Shown here one piece after another: positions 1-12,600 of a stretch of 64,000 bases of DNA; positions within the stretch are counted from its first letter, which is position 1; each line of letters opens with the position of its first letter. The notes under the pieces were generated by a model. That model saw only the letters and a program-made list of their open reading frames with translations, made no database searches and was not told the origin of the DNA. Origin of the DNA: Cinclus cinclus. Its lineage: Eukaryota; Chordata; Aves; Passeriformes; Cinclidae. The position numbers and the translations under genes are program-made. The stretch lies in the NCBI RefSeq assembly GCF_963662255.1, contig NC_085052.1, positions 4,446,807 to 4,510,806 of the forward strand. Direction: 5' to 3'.

Positions 1-3000
1 ATCACCCTGAAAACTTTGGTCTGGACAGTCTTTTTCACTCACACACACATTACCTGCAGAGCTGTTTTCTGAATTTGCTGCTTTACCTGTGCTTACACTG
101 GGTGAGGGACCTAAGGGTGCTGACACCTGAGGTGCTGGGGGACCCTGCAAATTAGAGTTACCTTTTAAGGGGTTTTGGGATGCTACAACTTCCAGCTCAT
201 TGTTTAGTGATTCCCCACCAGTACTCTTGTCCATGTTGTTTCCAGGTTGCTGGCTGGGATGGCTGAGGGCAGAAATTGTAAAATCTGCTTGACAATAGCC
301 AGGCTGCTCTGTTGCATTTTGAATGCAGCTGGATTTATCTGAGTTATCAGTGGGAATTACTTCCCTGTGTGGCTGTAATGGTGAAGGAGATCCTTGTGCC
401 CCTGGGCTTGTATCAGGCTTTATATTGCTTGTTTCTGGGACAGAAGCACTGCCCTCAGAACTCATCTCCATGTTTCCATCTTTCAGGATGATTCCCCCAT
501 CAGCAGTCAGAATATTTTCTGAGTTTTTTGCCATTAAAGGCATTTTCCTTTGCATTTCTGGACAAGATATTTGGGGATTATTTTTCTCCAAATTATCAGA
601 AGTATGTGCTATTTCTGTATTGCTTGGCAAGGCCTGTGATATGTTAGTGGCACTTGCTGAATCCTGTGTCCCTGGAAGAGTGTTTATATCAGCAGCAGAG
701 CTTTCACCAGTATTATCCTCTCTCCTGCACACGCTGCCTGGCTGCTCATTCTTTTCAAGTTCTTTACAAAATGTGTCTCTCTGACATGCTGCTTCATGCT
801 GCCTCGCTGAGATCAAAGAATTATCACCCTGCTCGGGCTTGCTTGAGTTTTGCTTACTGCAGCACTTTTCTTCTGCCTTGAGATGAGGATTGTTTTGCTC
901 GTTGCAATCTTGCAAATTAAGTGCCGTGGCACCAGAAGTGTTTTGCCCATGTTTGCTCACATCCTCAGCACTGCTTCCATCCTTGCCCTGCTCTTTTGGT
1001 CCATCAGAGCCACGCTGGGGTGGTGCTGGGCCTGGCACAGGAGGTTTGTGTGAAATGTCCAGAGGTATTTGTGGTAAGTTGCTGTGATTGTCTGGGTCCA
1101 AGCGCTCAGGTTGTGGTGCCCTTCCTTTGGGCTGCTGACCATCTGCTCTCCTGACAGCTGCCAGGCTGCTCTGCTGCTCCAGTTCTGCATTTGAACTCCA
1201 GCCACTGTCACCAGCAGCAGACAGAGACTGCTCTGCTTGCTGTGCCTGGGGAGGAGCTGCTGGAACACCTTCATTTTCCTGCCCTGCTCGGACACTGCAC
1301 TCGAGGAGCTCCGAAGAGCAGCACATGTCCCTCTCAGAGGGGCAGCTCTTTGCAGTGACCTGGCTGGCACCCTTTTCCTCCATGTGGCCTTGGTGATCAG
1401 TAAGTCCTGAAGAGCTGGCTGCAGTTTTGGGAGGTTCTGAAGGAGCCGCCTGTGTATTTCTGTGACTTTCTGCAGCTCCTTGCTCCAGCTGAGCTTGCAC
1501 ATCCAACTTACATTTACTTTTCTGAGCCAAATCTTCATCCTCCACGGAACTTTTGACTGCACTTTGGTGCTTCTCTTGTTGAACACCCTCATTTTGATTT
1601 CCATCCCCAGCACTGCTGTGTGCAGCTGCAGGTTCCTGCTCTGGATCTCTCTGAGGTGCTTTGGTGATGGGACTGTTCTGTTCTTTGTTTCCCAGAGCCT
1701 GTGAGGCCTCCTTGGTTTGTCCCATAGTCCCTGCCAATTCATTTAATACCTGGAGATGGAGTTTTAATTCGGGCATTTTTGCACTTTCTCCTGACTTGCT
1801 GGAGCTCTCAGGCTTGTCTTGACCCTCAGCTTTGCGTTCAGACTCCAACACAGCTTCTCTAGCAAAAGCCTCTTCCCAGGACTCATCCTGCTTACTCTGC
1901 TTAATATGATTGTTCCCAGGACAGAGGAGCAGTGAACTGTGTGCACCATCTAAACAAACCTTTTCAGTGCTGTTACAGCCTGACTGGTCCCAAGTTTTGC
2001 CTTCTGCCTCAGCATTAAAGCAATCAGAACTCCGTGGGCATTTCTCCCCTGCCAGCTGTGGTGAAGCCACGAGCTTGTTCTCCAGGCCATCTGGGGCAGC
2101 TGCTTTCTCTTTGCTCATTTGTTGCTCAGGTCCACAACCACCAGACTGGGAATAGCCTTCAGGCAATGTAAAGTTACTGTGTAAATTCAGAGGCTTTCCC
2201 CCACCTTCTTCCCCCAGGTCACCTGTTGAAGTGTTTTCACAAAGACTGAATTTTTCAGGATCGTGTTCCAGGTGGGTATTTTCCATGTCCTGGTGGTGGC
2301 TACTAACAGAGCTCAAAAATTTTCTTCCTGCCCCACTCAAGCCCTCAGGTAATTCTCTGTTTTCTGACACTTGTGCATTCTCTGTTCTGATTCCATTTTT
2401 TCTTCTTGTTACATCTGCCCTCGTTTCTTTTTCATACAGCTCTGTGGATCTGCTCAAAGAAGTATTTAATGCATATTCTTCCAGTAATAATCTTTTATCT
2501 ACCAGTGAATTTTCCTTAGTGGGACTAATAATGCTTTCCATTTCAGAAACTGTGGTGCTTTCTCTAGACACATCATCAGCTTTTATAATTTCATTGCCAT
2601 TGGCTTCTTTTGGGCTTTCAGATGTGACAGCTGATTTTTCTTCTTCTTCTTTCTCAAATGATAAAGGCACAGTGAAATGCTCGGCACTAACAAGCTCACC
2701 CTCCTTTTGAAGCTCTCTTTGAAAAAGGGGTTTGTTTTTTTCAGAGGCTTCACTTCTTGCTGGATCTGGGGTACCATTTCCAGGCATATATTCCCTTGAA
2801 GGCTCTTCGGGCTTTGGTACCAGGAAGAGATTTGGAGGGCTAGAAGGCAACTCTGACATTAAAGTACAGGATTCTGATTGCTTCCTTTTGCTTCCAGATA
2901 GAGCAGGATTTGGCTCATTCTCTTTAGCTGTTGTTTCAGCCCCCATTTGTAGATTACAGATCTCAGCGAAGCCCTGAGCATTCAAAATTGCTCCAAATTT

Positions 3001-3688
3001 TTCACTGTCTGAGCCTCCTGTTGCTGGATAATTTGGGATTAAGGTTTCCTTTTTCATTAGCAGACCCTCTCCACCATCTGTGTTCTGTCTACCTTGCTGC
3101 ATTACTGCCTGCAGCTGACCTACTTCCAAAATTCCTCTCTCCTGCTCGGCATCCTGAGCAGTAAAATAATCTCCTGCTGCTTCACCCTGGGGAGTCGAGC
3201 TGACATGTGGCTCCCTGATGCCACCCAGCTGCTCATCCTGCTGGAGAGATTCTAATTCACCCAAACCCATTTGTGTGGCTCCTTGCATTTCTGTGAGCGA
3301 TGCTGCAGGGCTGGGCTGCAGGTCTGGGATTCTGGGCTCAGTCTCAGTGGTTTTGGGAGAGGAGGCAGCAGTGTTGTCCACAGATCCATCATGTGCTGAT
3401 CCCTCTTCTTTGTCATTGCCTGGTGCTGGCTGTGCTCTGTCGCAGTCTGAGGTGTGTAATTTGTCACTGCTGCCTGTGACAGGTTCTTTGACACAGCCTG
3501 TGACAGGCAGGCTCCTCTCTCTTGCTTCAGCAGAGCTCTTTAAGAAATCAGAGTCTGTTTGTCCCCCTTGCTCTTGCAAGGCAATGTTCTGTCCTGTCCC
3601 CTCTGGAGACACTGTGCTGGAATTTGGGTTGGAATTTGGGCTGGATAGCTCTTCAGCACTGTGGCTACTGATGCCTTCCTTACCGATG
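1..3688 (-). CDS. TACC2: TACC2 giant exon (3' end cut by the window edge)
   Basis: The frame is open from 3688 to position 1; I checked every line for in-frame stops and found none. It encodes about 1,229 residues rich in E, S, Q, K, P and G with no hydrophobic segments, so it is probably disordered, as expected for the N-terminal acidic part of TACC2. The acceptor is the CAG at 3691-3689 behind a T-rich tract at about 3720-3770. The first complete codons read IGKEGISS. The ATG at 3720-3718 is in frame but lies upstream of this acceptor, so I take it as intronic rather than as the start. No TACC coiled coil is present yet. Confidence 0.88.
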
Positions 3689-6600
3689 CTGCCAACAATG
3701 GAAACGTTTATTTGTTTCATATCAATAAAGAAGCAAAGAATAAGAAGCAAAGAATAAAAACCGTTGTGTGCCACTGATGTTTCAAAGCCATGCAGTGCAT
3801 GCATTGAGAAGCTGATAATCTGCTTTCAGGAGTTAAACCATCAGACACAGTGATGTAAATGCTTATTACTCTGTGTGGTATATTCCCAGTCTTACCTGAG
3901 AGCCACCATGCTCATGGCATGCATTTTAACCATTCCAAATTCATAGATAAGTGTGGGGAGAGGGGACACGCATCTGACAGAGCTAAAGGAGCAACAGGGG
4001 AAAAACAGGGAAAAAATAATACTGGGAAAACCCACAGCACCTCAAAGAAAGGCTTTTTGTTTCTGCTTCTAAGACTTTGCCAAAGCTTCACAGTAAGTGC
4101 TGTTATCTGGCTGTACTCGAGTGTGTAGCAGAAGATTAAGAAGGGCCCATCTGCTGAATGTTTTCTCCAACTAATCAGCACAGTTGATTCTCACCAAAAG
4201 GTCAAAGGGCTCACCCTGCCCAATGTGGGATGCTGCTGTGCCACGATCCACACCCCATGAGCTCATTTAATTGCAGTGTTTTATTTCAGTGCATCTAAGC
4301 TATAAACCTTGGTGTGATCTCTTTTTCCACCCAATAAAGATAAGAAAGGAAAAGCTGAATCAGAGATGACGGACTGCAAGAAGGAGAAGTTATTTTAAGT
4401 ATTTTTCACTGTGTGGATCTCAGTTTTCCACACTGAGATTTGTAGGTGATGAAATAGGTTAACCTTGTTCTCTCACTCACCTTCCATGCCTTGGCATGGG
4501 AATATGGAGAGAAACTTCTCTCCTATATTTCAAACTGGGTGCAAGGGGCAGTGTTTACTTGACCTGAAATAATGAATCCCAAGCAAAGCAGGACCCAGAA
4601 AACACTGCCAAGTGCTGGGTGGTCAGTGCAGGGTTGCACAAGGAGAGATGACTGAGCTTTGCCACAACTTAGCAGTGGCAGGTTACATTTCAGAAATTCC
4701 AAGTCCCCTTTAGATTGGAGCTAGAAAAGATGCTTAAAACACCTCCCGTATGGCCAAGCATAGATTGGATTTTAAGTAACCTCCAGAAATCTGAGAAGCT
4801 TCTCTCTGCCTCTCTGCCCAAGTTCTGCACATAAAATACTTGATGGAGAAGTGAGTCAGTGATTGCTCTGGGGTCCCTGCAGGTTAGATCCGTGTTAAAG
4901 CAAACACAGCACCTTGGGCTGTGCTTTCAGGTGGGCCCTTTTTCTGAGAACTGCCCAAAACCCAATTTCTTTAAGAACAGCTGCACCTAAAGCTGAATAT
5001 GAGTCTGTCTTAGGTCCTAAAAACCTTCTTCAGAGTCATTGCAGTGGAAAACAAACTAGCCCTTGAAGAGCCACTGAGATTTCCTATAGTAAGGCTAAGC
5101 CTCAAATCTAAGGTAAAATACAACTTAAATCATATATAGTTTAAGCAAGTTTCAGCAATGCTTGGCATGGGTTTGAACATTTAATTCATAACACCAATAC
5201 ATTTTATTTAAATGTTCAGAAAATGGCTGTGCCCGGAGGAAGTTTTCTTTCCCTAGCACACTTATCCATATGAAGCTTACTGACACTGGGAATACCTGAG
5301 ATGGCAATACAGTATTTGGTGTCTGCTGGATCACTGACAACATGGGGCATGACAGGACATGAGCAAACAGCAGGGAGATGCCAGGAGGTTTTCCCTAAGC
5401 AAGGAATACACTTTATTATTGGCGTTAATTTTGCACTCAGGGAAGCTTAATTAGAAGAGGAGGGACAGAAACCACAACACGGAACTGGGGAGGGGGTGGA
5501 GAAGTGGGAGTCAATTGTTACTTTGGCTTTTTGCTGTGTTGCAGGTCTATCTTCTTACAGACTAAAGTGCTCATTAGCCGGTTTATGCCCAGGGTTCCTC
5601 ACCCTGGAACTGAGCTGGTGTCAGAGATACTGTGATCAGGGGGAGAACAAAACCAGGTGGAGGGTCAGGGGGGAAAGCCCCTCTAACCTCTGTGAAACTG
5701 AGCAATGGAAGAAGTAGAAAACACATCTACGCTTATAATTGTTCCTTATCGTTTATTTTTAATCTCTGATTGTTTAATTATTAATTCCATCCGTCAACGG
5801 AGCTGGTAAATGCACAGTAATAAATCTGGGATGGAAATGTTGGTAATGTTCACTGTACAGAGCATTCATCATCATGTATTTGCATTGTTCAGATTTCATA
5901 TGGCTGAATTACATCTAAGGCTTTTACACATGACTTCTTTGTTACATTAGACTTCTGTTTGCAGCTACTAAATATGAAACAGTTCCAGACGTGTCTGAAG
6001 TGGTTAAATATTCTTGACTACAATATCCAGGCCCATGAACTATCTACTGCCATGCTGGTAGCAACTTTGCCAAGAGCCATAGTAATAAAGTTGTGACTTA
6101 GCAGGTTCAAGGGAGATGACAATCCTATGGACTAAGTTCAGCATTATGAATCAATCAAACCAATTTTTCTGGTATTTAGTAATGCTGAGAAGTTGTTCAT
6201 TTTACTGAGGAGCAGATGAAGGAATTGGGACAAGTTTGGAATTAATGTATGCTGAACGGAATTAAAATGCCAGTGCTGGCACAGGCTGTGACAGCAAGTT
6301 AAACTATCACTGTTAGAGTGGAGTAGCACAGATTCATTATCTGTGCTGCTGCAGCTCGCTCAATGTTTTATTCAATGTTTTATTTATAACACAACTGAGA
6401 GGTTTGAGTTTTCATTCAGTAGGAGAGGCCCAGACTGACCTGTGTGGATATCTCTATTTATGTTTCTCCCTCTCATGGAGCTAACAAGGAAAACTATTCA
6501 GGGAACATATCCTACATCTTCCTTTTCATTATTTTCAATCTTGCTTTCTGTCTGCAAGAACATGCTGGGGTTAGACAAACATCTGTTGGGAATGCCTTAA

Positions 6601-9600
6601 GCACAGTTGATCCTGCTTTAGGGCAGAAGGATGGACTGGATGACCTCTTAAGGTCACACCTAGTCCCATTATCTTCCACCCTTTTTAAAGGGAATAACAC
6701 TACTGGGAAATTACACCACATGCTGAGGATAATTCCCCTGAGTAAAACCAAATCTACATTAAATCAATAATTACTTTCAGGGACTGCATATTTTTAGACA
6801 ACCCATTTAATACAATGAACATAAAGCTATGGCCCTAAAAGTTGGTATTTTTAAATGCAGGAAGATAAAGTATGTTCTCTTTTGTGGGTAATCTGACCTA
6901 TCTCAATATTATTAATGGGAAAATTCATTCCAATTAAAAACAAAACATGTGACTGACAAAGCATGGAAGAACATTTGAGTTCCTCATAGTTCATGTATGG
7001 TTTAGGGCAGGAGAAGTCATTTTGCTGTGAATAATTGCTGCATGTGACTGCTGATGTTAAACAAAAGAAAATGCAGTCATGCCAAAGACATAGGTGCATC
7101 TGTAGCTTGAAATATGTGTGTGTCCCACTGCACTCAAGAGTTACTAAAGGGAACTTTTCCCTCATCTTAGAAGTTAAGCACACAGTTAAAAATTTGCAAT
7201 TTCAAGGCCCTAACATACTAAGCATATGACTATTTTACTTCCAGTAAAATCAAATCATCAAATAGCAACTAGTTCAATCTTTACATGCCTAAAATGTTTG
7301 TTTTGCATGAACAATTACTGACAATTTGCTTGTTTGGAAGTGCATTGCCAATTTAGCAATTAATTTTTAATACCTGCAGTTAACCTCTTCTACCATCAGA
7401 AGATATTGTGGCAAGTGTGGTTATTTCTGTCCAGTTACTAAGCTGTTTATTTGGAGAGCACTGCCTGCTCTGTGCTTAGGGTGTGAAACTATAAAGGATG
7501 TTAAGAAATCGATGACTTTTGGTGCACATCCCATAAATACTTCCAGATTAAGAGCCATACCCAATCTATCAGCCATTAATACTTGATGTCACAACTCCCA
7601 TTTATCTGTTTTGTCATCCACAGCAAAGACAAAGGGCCAGGAGATAAAACCAGCAGCAGCCAGACAAAATCTCTGGCATTTAGCATTTACTATCTGAGTG
7701 GGAGTGTGTGTGGAGGGAGGGAGTTTTAGATGCCCAAATAGGATAAGTGTACTGGATAAAGAACAAGAAATGAAGGTACCACAGCAGAACATTATAGATA
7801 ATTTAAAATTCCCATTTTTAATTCCTTTTCTCCCATTCTAAAACACGCAGTAGCTGTTGAAAGGACAAGCAGCCCTCCCAACCCAGTCCCACTTGTGAGA
7901 GAAAAACATCAAGTGCCAAAGCCTCTGGATCCCAGAGGTCACATACGGTTGCCATCCACTGATGTAACCCTGAGCCTGAGTGATCATATTCCCAGGAGCA
8001 GGAGCCTGAAATCTGAGGATGAATTTAGAAAGCACTGAGGGGAACAAATGCACAGCCAGCTCTGCAACCACAGCACATGTATAGCTGCCTCTTAAATGTT
8101 TCTGTTCTCTTTCCACTGACACATGAGAGATCAGCGCCCACATTTTGAGTTTACCATTTGGACACATTGTGCTGGAGGACTTGAGTTAAAGAATCCTGCA
8201 TTTTTAATCTGTCCCTGAGAGGTATTGATAGTTACTGAGGAACATGGAATGCATTTCCATATTCCCTTTCAAAAACAAAACAAAACAAGTGACAGTTTTA
8301 GAGACAGAACAATTCATTTTTTGAACTTTTCAGTGTAAACAAACACATGAGAAATCCATCATTGCTAAAGGGCTGCTAACAGCAGCCAGACTCCCCACCC
8401 TCCCTGTGCATCTAAGCTTTCAGGAAAGAGTGAAGCAGGAATAATGATCTGTACCACCCTCTGGGGAGCCTTCCTCCCCTTCTTCCCCACCCCCAGTCAC
8501 TTTTCACCTCCTTGTTCCATACACGGAATAAAACACAGGCTCTGCAGTATTTGAAGTATGACCAAACTAAATTATTCTAACATTAAAGAGGTAAGCTGTA
8601 CTACTGCTGTAGCAAGCAAGCATGGCCAGGTCTCCTGTTCCAGCTCCAGGAGTGGCTCCTCCTGGTCTCCATCTGAGATTTTGGGGTGTCAGCAGGAAGA
8701 AGGGCACTGACACACTGTCCCACACGATGTGTGGCAGCTTTGTAACCCCACAGTGGCTCTGTGGGTCCCACAGGATCTGTGTTCTGCACTCCGGGTGGGA
8801 CAGCAGCCAGGGTCATCCACAAAGAGTGGATAGAATAGAATAGAATAGAATAGAATAGAATAGAATAGAATAGAATAGAATAGAATAGAATAGAATAGAA
8901 TAGAATAGAATAGAATAGAATAGAATAGAATAGAAATTGGAAGGGACCCACTATGATCCAACTGCCTGAGCACTCTAGGGCTGACCAAAGGTTAAAACAA
9001 AGACTCTTCAATGTTGCTCTGTCTCAGATGAGAGTTTATTGGTACAAGCAAGTAACAGGACCAGTGAGTAACAGGTAAGAAAAAACTGGGCTGAAACAGA
9101 CAATGATAAAGTTAGACCCACAGATAATTTGGGTTCCAAAAGACAAGAATTTAAAAGTGACTTGTGAGGATTTGTGGAGGATAGAAGAAAGCCACCCAGA
9201 GGAAAAGGAAACGTGATAATTTTCCACCCAGAGATCCTCCATCCAAGGGTCACACGTTCTTAAGACTCTCAGAGGTCACTTCAGGGTGGAAAAGATGCGT
9301 TCAAAGCAGCATAGGGGAGCAAGTTAAAAATAAACAGCTGGAATGTGGAACTTCAAAGATTTTCCGTTTATTGTCTTTGTTTCTATTTTGGCAGGATGTA
9401 ACTTAAAAGACACCCAAAACAGGCATGTGCCAGCAGTTCAGGAGTAAGGCTGAATTGTAATTGTCTGAACAAGTAATTGCCTGAGCTCCCACCCATCTAA
9501 AAAGTTTCCTGAAACAAGAATCCTATGAATCCTTTCAAGCTGACTCATCCATGTAACATTCATCTCCCACGAGTCAGAATTTTGCATGCTGCTGTGCAAA

Positions 9601-12600
9601 GCCAGCTTGAATATAAATCTAAGTGTTCTAGGTGCTCACATTTTGAAAAGGAACCCCTACAGAACTGCTCTTATGCCATTTTTGAACAATACATTTTAAA
9701 AAATGCAAATTAGTTACAGAATAGGATAAAGTTACTATGGTAATGTTAAAAAAAACAAACAAAAAAAACCCCAAAAAACCAAACAACCCAAAAAACCCAA
9801 AAAACCCCCAAGTCTGCACTTGCTGCAGGCAAACCACAAATATTCCAAGCCCAAAGGAATAGTCTCCACTGTACAAGGTGATGCTGGTACAAATTATGTC
9901 TGTTATTGTGAAATTCCACAAACAACTCCAGTTTGCAGGAATGTTAGTCATGATAGGATAGGATAGAATAGAATAGAATAGAATAGAATAGAATAGAATA
10001 GAATAGAATAGAATAGAATAGAATAGAATAGAAATTGGAAAGGACCCACTATGATCTGACTGCCTGAGCACTCCAGGGCTGACCCAAGGTTAAAATAAAG
10101 ACTTTTCAATGTTGCTCTGTCTCAGATGAGAGTTTATTAGTACAAGCAAAAAGCACAGAAAGGTTGGGTCAAGGGTTACTGCCACAGCTGGAGCCTGGTT
10201 TATTGTTATGCAGTAAAATCAGAAAGAAAGTCAGTTTGGTGATCAGTGAGTAGTCTGGTGGTGTGAGGTTATTTTGAGGAATGCATCATCATCATCATCA
10301 TCATCATCCTCATCATCAGGATGACAGATCTTGGTCCCAGCTACCAACAGCATCAGGGCTTCAATTCTTTTCACAGGAAGAAATTTCATGTCTTACCTTG
10401 TAGTTGTAGGTCCTGGAATTGAGGGGGACAAGCTCTCAGCCAGAGGCACAGCAGCAGCAAGAGGATCTGAGATGTCCTCACCTCCAGACTTTTCTGTGCT
10501 CTTTTTCTGAGGGCTCCATTTTAAATTGTGGCCATTACCAGGAGGTTGGCCTAATTCTGAGTCTTGTGGAGTGTTCTAGAATGAAAAAAGAGAGCAATTT
10601 GAATAGCTGCTGCTCTTTTGGAGAATGCATAAGCTTAAGGAATTTTGTTCCGCCCACAGACAGACAACCTCTGCAGTGGATTTCACTACTTTGATGGAAC
10701 TTGCAGGTTCTAAAGCCAAGCCATTTTTTCCTTAATAGCAGAAAAACAGAAGGAAGTGGTTGGGCAAAAAATAAGTATGAGGAAAAGAAAAGGGAGAGAA
10801 GAATGCAACAATTGTTCTAAAGCAGCCAGGGCCATTACTGACCCAAGGAAGGTTCCATCTTCTCTTCTTCCAAGCCTGGGAAATGCTTCCTTGCTAAGCA
10901 AGTTTAAAATGAGAAAGGATGGAAACAGGCTAGAGACTTGGACACTCATATTTGCAGCATATTTGGAGTTAAGTTAGAGATAAATCCAATGTCATTCAAG
11001 ACCCAGCACTTGATTCCAAGTCCAAATTCCTTCCCTCCCACTTCAACAAAGCTCAGAATGCCTCTGAATTTAAACAGAGATCTTGATTCTTCACCAGGCT
11101 GCCCATCTCTGATAACAGCTACAGGAAATGTTGTAGTTTCTGTAGTGACAGCTAGAAATGCTGTTACACACTGTGACTATGCTGCATCACCTCTTCTCAA
11201 AGGGAAATAATTACCCAGGATCTTCATCCATGGAGATATGCCCTTACATGAGTGGGGGTTTTTTTATTTATTTTTTTTAATTGCAAATTATTGCTGCAGG
11301 GATGAAGAGAGTCCTGTGCAAGCACCAGGGTTACATCAGGTGGTGAGTGGCACCTTCCTACTGAATTTTTTTTGGAGGAAGTATCTTTAGAACATGAAGA
11401 AGAACTGGAAAAGGCTGTCCTGAACAGTAGCTGAGGATGTTCTCTGAGCGTAGCAAAAGAACTGGAGTAATGGAGAGAAACAATCAAGTGAAAAGCAAAA
11501 AAGTCTGAATGAAGGCCTTTTTCAAATCCTCTGGCACATCAAGCAATAGTTAAAAAGAAGGAGAGCTGCTTCATTAAATCACCCTTAACATGAAGTCACT
11601 GTTGTTTTAGTTCTTAATTGTAGTTGTGAAAAGCCTAAGGCACATTTAACCTGAAGACATAAATACATAATTGTATTTACTGATGGCAGAACCACTGCAG
11701 GGTGACTCCACAGATTAAAAGCACAGTACACAATTCCAACTCATTTCTTGGGGGTCTTTGCTCTCATTATAATGTTTATTTTGCTCTAGCAGTAGTCAAT
11801 AAATTGTGGAGAGCTATTGTTGAGAGAATTGCACTGCTCTGTGTGAACATGGTGTGCTCCCACACAGCCAAAATCTCCTGATGCTCAGAGCCAGAATGAG
11901 ACACCCAGTGGACAAGCAAAGCTCGTGTAACGAGCAACTGAAAAGGTCAGGGCATACTGAAAATACAAAAATACTGCCTTTGTACTTAAGACAAATTTGA
12001 TTAACTCTCATATCCTCTGCCTTTCCCTGGAGGAGCCCCTTCACTACAGCTTTGTTTGCAGGACTCTCCTCTATCCTACCACTTTCTGCCGGGAGAGACC
12101 AAGGGCTCTTGGTTTCGTGATTGTGAAGCCCTTACCCAGCATGTGCTGACATCTGGCATTTAGAATATTTATCTAAGCATATATGTTGGCTGCAAACCCA
12201 GAATATATGGCAAAAAAATACTAGAACATCAAGAATTATACAAGGAAATTTATTTCTTCCGGACAGAGGGAAAAGAAATTGAGCTGAGTGAGCTTACAGG
12301 GCTCTGTTTTGATTTTGGTGCAGAGTTTTGGGCAGCCTCGCTTTTGTTTGCACGAGAAATCTGCATGGAGAGTTTATTTCAGTATGCAGAGAGAAAGAGC
12401 TATGAAATTATGTGTTATTAAATGAATTACCAGGAAAAAACCCCAGTCAGTGGGTGGGTAAATTCCCACCAAGCCAGGTGAGGCAGTGCCGGGTTTTTGC
12501 TCAGTCCCTGTATCGTGTTTTATCCTGAGAGGTACAGGTGGGTCAGAGGCAGAGCTGGGCCACAGACAAATGCCTCACAGTAGCAGCCAAATTAAAAAAC

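Larger units (their letters stand above)
3689..10396 (-). other. TACC2: TACC2 intron between exon 2 and the giant exon
   Basis: 6.7 kb with no coding exon. It holds an old CR1-like fragment near 6561-6671, the first TAGAA array with its 116-bp tail (8831-9051), an A/C-rich tract (9745-9809), the second TAGAA array with tail (9954-10149) and a CAT trinucleotide run (10284-10318). The rest looks like ordinary AT-rich intron. Phase agreement of the flanking exons means no further coding exon is needed here. Confidence 0.75.

Noticed and set aside
957..1742. 261-codon open frame on the minus strand starting MNWQGL
   Set aside because: It is an alternative frame of the TACC2 giant exon on the same strand; repetitive CAG/GAA-type codon use keeps other frames open. 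No family resemblance or own splice signals.
8601..9011. Open frames of repeated YSILF or similar on the minus strand
   Set aside because: Translation of the TAGAA microsatellite; no start context or conserved product.
9628..10071. 147-codon minus-strand frame rich in YSILF and hydrophobic residues
   Set aside because: Translation of the second TAGAA array and the neighbouring A/C-rich tract.
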